Source of the DNA: an uncultured Lachnospiraceae bacterium
GTDB taxonomy: Bacteria > Bacillota > Clostridia > Lachnospirales > Lachnospiraceae
Reading direction: 5' to 3'
Assembly (NCBI GenBank): GCA_934437985.1
Contig: CAKSBI010000048.1
Span: 1-10,453 of the forward strand
Length of the DNA stretch: 10,453 nt
Position 1 is the first letter of the stretch. Each line of letters opens with the position of its first letter. This document shows, piece after piece, positions 6,053 through 10,453 of this stretch. The notes beneath the pieces were generated by a model, which was not told where the DNA came from, made no database searches, and saw only the letters and a program-made list of their open reading frames with translations. Made by a program: the position numbers and the translations under genes.

Positions 6053-6670
6053 TCAGATGTTTAAATAATCATTTTTAATAGTGTTGACCAGAACCGGATT
6101 GTGTATAATACGTTTTTTTCCATTCTGGATTATAGAGTGTATGTTATCAACACATTCATCAAGATCATCATTGATCACAAGATAATCGTATGAGTCTATG
6201 TATTGTATCTCTTCTGAAGCTCTTTTTAACCTTTTGTTGATCGTATCTGTGTCTTCCGTTCCACGTCCGGTCAGTCTGGCTTTCAGTTCAGCTGCAGAAG
6301 GGGGAGCCATAAATATAAGCAGTGAATCCTCAACGTTATCCCTGACCTGAAGCCCACCCTGCATCTCAATCTCAAGAATTACATCTTTGCCTTCATTAAG
6401 CATATTTTCAACATAGTCCCGGGGTGTTCCATAATAGTTATCAACATACTGTGCCCATTCTAAAAGACCATTATTATCAATCAGGTGCTTAAACTCATCA
6501 ACGGTCTTATAAAAATAATGTACACCTTCTTGTTCGCCTGTACGTGGAGCCCTCGTTGTTGCTGAAACAGACAGGGCATAGCCGTATTTTTCAACAAGCT
6601 TTGAAACTACAGTTCCTTTTCCCGAACCGGAAAAGCCTGATATGACCGTAAGCTGACCTTTGTTATTCAA
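6053..6670 (-). CDS. gmk: Guanylate kinase
   Basis: Converts GMP plus ATP to GDP plus ADP, in cytosolic purine nucleotide synthesis and salvage. The P-loop GFSGSGKGT is at 12-20, the GMP-binding TTRAPRTGE at about 38-46, YGTPRDYV at 80-87, EIEMQGG at about 100-106, and the lid RLTGRGTEDTDTINKRL at about 132-148. The start is set at TTG 6670. AAGGAG at 6684-6679 is 8 bases upstream of it, and the protein then begins MNNKGQLTVISG, like other Gmk N-termini. An in-frame GTG at 6679 would overlap this ribosome binding site and add three residues (208 instead of 205). The start overlaps the end of remA by 8 bases, which suggests translational coupling. The P-loop has Phe where many Gmk proteins have Pro (SGFSG rather than SGPSG). 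Confidence 0.95.
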   Translation of the reverse strand: MNNKGQLTVISGFSGSGKGTVVSKLVEKYGYALSVSATTRAPRTGEQEGVHYFYKTVDEFKHLIDNNGLLEWAQYVDNYYGTPRDYVENMLNEGKDVILEIEMQGGLQVRDNVEDSLLIFMAPPSAAELKARLTGRGTEDTDTINKRLKRASEEIQYIDSYDYLVINDDLDECVDNIHSIIQNGKKRIIHNPVLVNTIKNDYLNI

Positions 6671-6938
6671 TAGCTTCACTCCTTATATTGTTCGTAATGT
6701 TGTTAGAATTGACCCTGGCTGATATAGTTTCCGGCAGCAATGCGGATAATATTATAACACCATTATCTGCAATTATAACAGCCTTGGTTTTCCGGCCGCA
6801 AGTTGCATCTATTGCTGTTCCGTTATCCTTTGCTGTCTGGATCATTCTCTTGACAGGGGCTGCATCAGGCTTGATCACGGCAACTATCTTATCTGAGTTG
6901 ACCATATTGCCATAGCCCATATTAATTATACGGTTCAA
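6663..6938 (-). CDS. remA: RemA-like regulatory protein (DUF370)
   Basis: Small DNA-binding regulator (91 aa). In Bacillus subtilis RemA activates biofilm matrix and osmoprotection operons. The family signature is clear: 'INMGYGNMVNSDKIVAVI' at 5-22, APVKRMIQTAKDNG at about 27-40, 'IDATCGRKTKAVIIAD' at about 43-58, and VIILSALLPETI at about 61-72. The C-terminal tail is Asn-rich and not conserved. The start is TTG at 6938, with AGGAG (6952-6948) 9 bases upstream. The next in-frame ATG would remove the start of the conserved core and has no ribosome binding site. The ribosome binding site overlaps the yicC stop codon. The place between yicC and gmk is the same as in Bacillus. Confidence 0.92.
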   Translation of the reverse strand: MNRIINMGYGNMVNSDKIVAVIKPDAAPVKRMIQTAKDNGTAIDATCGRKTKAVIIADNGVIILSALLPETISARVNSNNITNNIRSEAIE

Positions 6939-6950
6939 ATATACCAGCTC

Positions 6951-7829
6951 CTATTCAATATTCTGAATCTGCTCCCTTATCTTTTCTATCTCGGTCTTGA
7001 GATCTATTGCCTTGTTGGAAAGTGCTATATCATTAGATTTTGATAATGTTGTGTTGGCTTCCCTGTTAAGCTCCTGGGCAATAAAATCAAGCTTCCTGCC
7101 AACACTGCCGGTAGAATCAAGTACCTGCCTCATATTATCAATGTGGCTTCTTAACCTGACCATCTCCTCATCAACACATACCTTATCTGCGTACATGGTG
7201 ATCTCGGTTGCAAGGACTGCTTCATCGATCTGTGTATTGCCAAGTAATTCATTAACTTTTTTATATATCTTTTCACGGTATTCTGTAACAATTTCAGGAG
7301 AGCGGCTAACAATATAATCGACACATCCTGATATAAAATCAAGCTTTGAAAGTATATCATTCTTAAGATTGGCACCTTCAGCTTCACGTGATTCAACAAA
7401 CTGAATACATGCGCCACGTAATGCCTCCTCAACACGTCCGTAGACCGTATCTGTATCAATGGACGCTTCCTCAAGTGTGATAACCTCAGGATACCTTGAA
7501 AGCATTGCTGCGCTGAACTCTGAGCTTATACCAAAGTCCTCTCCCATTGCCTTAATACTTTCATAATATCCTTTTGCTATGTCTGCATTATATTTGACTG
7601 AAAGGCTGGAGAGCTTATAATCCTCATAAGTTATATATATGTCAACTTTTCCCCTGTCAATATATTCTTTAAGCATTGTCCTGATCGCAGTCTCAAACAT
7701 GCCAAGCTTCTTAGGCATCTTAATGTTAATGTCACAATATCTGTGATTAACAGACTTTAACTCAACAATTACTTTGTATTCTTCAGTTACCTTTTCAAAC
7801 CGTCCGAACCCGGTCATGCTCTTGATCAT
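6951..7829 (-). CDS. yicC: YicC/YloC-family endoribonuclease
   Basis: Full-length YicC-family protein (292 aa; the family is about 290). The N-terminal signature MIKSMTGFGRFE and 'VELKSVNHRYCDINIKMPKK' mark the YicC_N domain. The C-terminal DUF1732 domain holds GRKLDFIAQELNREANT (about 243-259), 'LSKSNDIALSNKAIDLKTEI', and a charged closing helix EKIREQIQNIE. Family members are reported as endoribonucleases acting on small or decaying RNAs; the substrate here is unknown. The ATG follows GGAGG with 10 bases of spacing. It is the first gene of the leftward operon with remA, gmk and rpoZ and has its own strong promoter at 7870-7898. The divergent neighbour is rqcH, the same neighbourhood as Bacillus yloA/yloC. 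Confidence 0.94.
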   Translation of the reverse strand: MIKSMTGFGRFEKVTEEYKVIVELKSVNHRYCDINIKMPKKLGMFETAIRTMLKEYIDRGKVDIYITYEDYKLSSLSVKYNADIAKGYYESIKAMGEDFGISSEFSAAMLSRYPEVITLEEASIDTDTVYGRVEEALRGACIQFVESREAEGANLKNDILSKLDFISGCVDYIVSRSPEIVTEYREKIYKKVNELLGNTQIDEAVLATEITMYADKVCVDEEMVRLRSHIDNMRQVLDSTGSVGRKLDFIAQELNREANTTLSKSNDIALSNKAIDLKTEIEKIREQIQNIE

Positions 7830-7869
7830 TACAGATATTCCTCCGTTACATGCAAAAATATACCCATAT

Positions 7870-7898
7870 ATTATAGGCTAATGCGGTGTTTTAGTCAA
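7870..7898 (-). promoter_or_regulatory. SigA-type promoter of the yicC-remA-gmk-rpoZ operon
   Basis: On the minus strand, -35 TTGACT (7898-7893), a 17-base spacer and a consensus -10 TATAAT (7875-7870). The expected start near 7863 gives a leader of about 35 bases to the yicC ATG, with GGAGG in it. Its -35 box is 6 bases from the -35 box of the divergent rqcH promoter. Confidence 0.75.
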
Positions 7899-7904
7899 CT
7901 TTTA

Positions 7905-7933
7905 TTGTATAAAAATATAATAAGTGTTATACT
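7905..7933 (+). promoter_or_regulatory. SigA-type promoter of rqcH
   Basis: -35 TTGTAT (7905-7910), a spacer of exactly 17 bases and -10 TATACT (7928-7933). The -10 is a good match; the -35 has the key TTG but is otherwise weak. The predicted start near 7940 leaves a leader of about 30 bases before the ATG at 7969. Confidence 0.6.
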
Positions 7934-7968
7934 ATTTTGAAAACAGTAATCTGAAAGGATGTATTGCT

Positions 7969-9726
7969 ATGGCATTTGACGGAACAACAGTAGCAGGTAT
8001 CGTATATGAACTTAATAATATATTGACAGAAGCCAGAATATCTAAGATAGCCCAGCCTGAAAAGGATGAGCTTATTATTTCTTTTAAGTGTACCGGCAGG
8101 GTTAATAAAAAGCTTCTTATTTCAGCTAACGCCGGTCTTCCGCTTGTATATTTTACACAAGACTCCAAACAGTCTCCGCTTACCGCACCTAATTTCTGCA
8201 TGCTTTTACGAAAGCATCTGGGAGGAGCAAGGGTTGTGGGCGTAAGACAGTTCGGCCTTGAACGTGTTATCAATATTGAGCTTGAGCATCTGGATGAGCT
8301 TGGTGATCTGCGTAAAAAGAATCTTATTGTTGAGCTTATGGGTAAGCACAGTAATATTATTTTCTGTGAACCGTCACAGGATTCGGGGCTTGTAATAATT
8401 GACAGCATTAAAAGGATCAGCGGGCTTGTAAGCTCAGTCAGGGAGGTACTGCCGGGAAGAAGGTATTTTATTCCCAATACAATGGATAAATGCGACCCAT
8501 ACAGCTTTGATACTGATATTATGAAATGTATAACTGACAAACCAATGCCTGTATTTAAGGCTGTATATACTACCCTTACGGGATTCAGCCCGGCTGCTTC
8601 GATAGAAATATGTAACCGTGCCGGAATTGACTGTGATACTTATGCTGATTCGATGAATGAGGATATGCGTATTAATCTATATAATGCACTTGATAATTTT
8701 ATCAATGATATCAAAAATAATAAGTTCAGACCTAATATTGTCTATGATAATAATACACCTGTCGAATTCGCAGTATTTGAGCTGACCGGTTACAGGAAGC
8801 TGAAGAATGCGGAATTTGATGATATCAGTTCAATGCTGGAAAGGTTTTATTCAGATAAGAACAGGTATGCCAGGATCAAACAAAAGTCAGTGGATCTCCG
8901 CCACATTGTTAACACTTCACTGAGCCGTGTGTCAAAGAAGCTTGATGTACAGGAAAAGCAGCTTAAAAGCACTGAAAAGCGTGATAAGTACAGGCTGTAT
9001 GGCGAACTGCTTACTACATTTGGTTATTCGGCTTCAAAGGGAGACCGGGAAATTACATGTACTGATTACTATACCAATGAGCCTGTGACAATTCCGCTTG
9101 ATACAGAGCTGTCTCCTATTGATAATGCGAAAAAGTATTTTGACAGGTATTCAAAGCTGAAAAGAACATATGAGGCTATGACCAGACAGACGGCTGAGAC
9201 AAGGGCAGAGCTTGAGCATCTTGAATCGATCAATAATTCGCTGGAATTTGCCAACTGTGAGGCAGACCTAGGTGCGATTAAAAATGAGCTTGCCAATGCC
9301 GGATATATAAGAAAAGCTGACAATGGTAAAAAACAGCGTAAAGCCCCACAGAGCAGACCACTTCATTATATTTCAAGTGATGGCTTTGATATATACGTTG
9401 GTAAGAATAATTATCAGAATGATGAACTGACGTTTGGAATGCAGGGAGAGGGTGACTGGTGGTTTCATTCAAAAGGAATCGCAGGCTCACACGTAGTCCT
9501 GCGCTCTAATGGCAGGGAGATTACTGACAGGACATTTGAGGAGGCAGCATCACTTGCGGCACATTATTCCAAAGGGAATGGTTCGGGCAAGATTGAGATA
9601 GATTACACTGAACTGCGCAATGTAAAAAAGCCGAAAGGAAGCAAGCCGGGATTCGTGGTGTATTACACCAATTATTCTATGATCGCAGTTGATGATATTT
9701 CCGGTTTAAAGGAGGTTGAAGAATAA
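7969..9726 (+). CDS. rqcH: RqcH (NFACT family) ribosome quality control factor, formerly fibronectin-binding protein
   Basis: Bacterial NEMF/Rqc2 homologue (585 aa) that binds stalled 50S-peptidyl-tRNA complexes and recruits tRNA-Ala to add C-terminal Ala tails marking failed chains for degradation. The NFACT-N domain covers about 1-200, starting MAFDGTTVAGIVYELN, with 'NFCMLLRKHLGGARV' and the motif region 'QFGLERVINIE'. A charged coiled-coil middle lies at about 290-450. The NFACT-R domain is at about 465-575, with GKNNYQNDELTF, DWWFHSKGIAGSHVVLR and PKGSKPGFVVYY. The start is set at 7969, where GAAAGGA lies 9 bases upstream; an in-frame ATG at 7924 would overlap the promoter. At the position of the Bacillus D97-R98 pair this protein has E98-R99. 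It lies divergent from yicC, and hisK follows one base after its stop. Confidence 0.94.
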   Translation: MAFDGTTVAGIVYELNNILTEARISKIAQPEKDELIISFKCTGRVNKKLLISANAGLPLVYFTQDSKQSPLTAPNFCMLLRKHLGGARVVGVRQFGLERVINIELEHLDELGDLRKKNLIVELMGKHSNIIFCEPSQDSGLVIIDSIKRISGLVSSVREVLPGRRYFIPNTMDKCDPYSFDTDIMKCITDKPMPVFKAVYTTLTGFSPAASIEICNRAGIDCDTYADSMNEDMRINLYNALDNFINDIKNNKFRPNIVYDNNTPVEFAVFELTGYRKLKNAEFDDISSMLERFYSDKNRYARIKQKSVDLRHIVNTSLSRVSKKLDVQEKQLKSTEKRDKYRLYGELLTTFGYSASKGDREITCTDYYTNEPVTIPLDTELSPIDNAKKYFDRYSKLKRTYEAMTRQTAETRAELEHLESINNSLEFANCEADLGAIKNELANAGYIRKADNGKKQRKAPQSRPLHYISSDGFDIYVGKNNYQNDELTFGMQGEGDWWFHSKGIAGSHVVLRSNGREITDRTFEEAASLAAHYSKGNGSGKIEIDYTELRNVKKPKGSKPGFVVYYTNYSMIAVDDISGLKEVEE

Positions 9727-9727
9727 A

Positions 9728-10453
9728 ATGATACATTCAGACTGCCATATGCATTCATCCATATCCTCGGATTCAGAGGCACAGATGGAGGATATGATAA
9801 AGGGTGCGGTTGAAAAGCATTTGAATACGATATGCTTTACTGAACATATGGATTATAACTTCCCTGATAATTATGAATATGATTTTCAGTTTGACCCTGA
9901 GGAATATTTTGATAAGATTAATGAACTTGCGGATAAATATTCAGAATATATTACTGTACTTAAGGGAGTTGAAATAGGGCTTATGCCGGGAACAGAAGAA
10001 AAATATGCAGGTCTGCTCCGTGATTATCAATGGGATTATGTTATCGGCTCAACCCATATCATCAGTTCTGTTGATCCGTATTATCCTGAATACTGGGAGG
10101 GACAGGATGAGAAGACATGTATAAAGCGTTATTTTGATACTGTATATGAGAATATTGTTTCATTTTCCGGCTTTGACAGCCTTGGACATCTTGATTATAT
10201 TATAAGATATGCGCCACATAAAAACAGTGGATTCCACATTAGTGATTATATGGATATTATTGATAAAATACTCCGTTTTATAATTAATAATAATATTGCC
10301 CTCGAGATAAACAGTTCAGGCTATCGTGCAGGCCTTGATGAACCGAACCCATGTAAGGATATTATACAGCGCTACATAGAGCTTGGGGGTAATCTGTATA
10401 CATTTGGCTCGGATGCACACGATCCCGGGTATATTGCCGGATATTTTGAACAT
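9728..10453 (+). CDS. hisK: Histidinol-phosphatase, PHP family (HisK/HisJ type), 3' end outside window
   Basis: Converts histidinol phosphate to histidinol in histidine biosynthesis, using a PHP-domain metal centre. 242 residues are present and the gene is still open at the window edge; relatives are about 260-270 aa, so little is missing. PHP metal-binding motifs appear in order: SDCHMHS (4-10), TEH (38-40), GVEIG (80-84), GSTH (107-110), LGHLDY (152-157) and GSDAH (227-231). The ATG is one base after the rqcH TAA. Its AAAGGAGG ribosome binding site (9708-9715) lies inside the rqcH coding end with 12 bases of spacing, so the two genes are probably co-transcribed and perhaps translationally coupled. 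Other PHP phosphoesterases share these motifs, so the exact substrate is inferred from overall resemblance to HisK. Confidence 0.85.
   Translation, partial: MIHSDCHMHSSISSDSEAQMEDMIKGAVEKHLNTICFTEHMDYNFPDNYEYDFQFDPEEYFDKINELADKYSEYITVLKGVEIGLMPGTEEKYAGLLRDYQWDYVIGSTHIISSVDPYYPEYWEGQDEKTCIKRYFDTVYENIVSFSGFDSLGHLDYIIRYAPHKNSGFHISDYMDIIDKILRFIINNNIALEINSSGYRAGLDEPNPCKDIIQRYIELGGNLYTFGSDAHDPGYIAGYFEH

Noticed and set aside
7924..7968. Longer RqcH starting at 7924
   Set aside because: That ATG sits inside the predicted promoter and the added 15 residues do not match the family; MAFDGTTVAG is the usual N-terminus.
7932..8540. Long minus-strand open frame opposite rqcH
   Set aside because: It lies wholly antisense to a well conserved gene, has no recognisable family features, and is explained by the codon pattern of rqcH.

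Overview
The window looks like the chromosome of a low-GC Gram-positive clostridium, most probably a member of the Lachnospiraceae. The evidence is AT-rich codon use, strong AGGAGG-type ribosome binding sites, several TTG and GTG starts, a Gram-positive LexA-type operator (CGAAC-N4-GTTCG), and the conserved Firmicute order yicC-remA-gmk-rpoZ lying divergently from rqcH. The genus cannot be fixed from the sequence alone. No rRNA, tRNA, CRISPR array, insertion sequence or phage gene was seen, and there is no gene-free stretch longer than about 150 bases.

Left end (1-1159, + strand): a hairpin of unknown role, a weak promoter, and a complete tyrosine recombinase of the XerC/D-like class. It converges, with only 7 bases between stop codons, on a long minus-strand run.

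Minus-strand run (1167-7829, transcribed right to left). It starts from a strong promoter at 7870-7898 with yicC (endoribonuclease family), remA (matrix and osmoprotection regulator), gmk (guanylate kinase) and rpoZ (RNA polymerase omega). Three different signal peptidase I genes follow in tandem (called here lepB3, lepB2 and lepB1 in order of transcription), with gaps of about 20 bases or less. Immediately after them is a LexA-controlled promoter carrying three operator boxes. It drives a small YneA-like membrane-anchored LysM protein, a presumed SOS-induced division inhibitor. The last gene is a large secreted N-acetylmuramoyl-L-alanine amidase with N-terminal wall-binding or copper-amine-oxidase-like repeats.

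Right end (7905-10453, + strand): a promoter whose -35 box lies only 6 bases from the yicC -35 box drives rqcH (NFACT protein of ribosome quality control). A PHP-family histidinol phosphatase (hisK) starts one base after the rqcH stop and runs off the window.

Functionally, the window combines transcription, nucleotide and RNA housekeeping (yicC, remA, gmk, rpoZ, rqcH) with an envelope-directed block (three type I signal peptidases, SOS-induced LysM protein, secreted amidase). The most distinctive points are the triple LexA operator at the yneA-like gene and the non-identical triplet of lepB genes appended to the rpoZ operon. No wholly new system is evident. The nearest thing is this possible SOS/secretion/cell-wall module.
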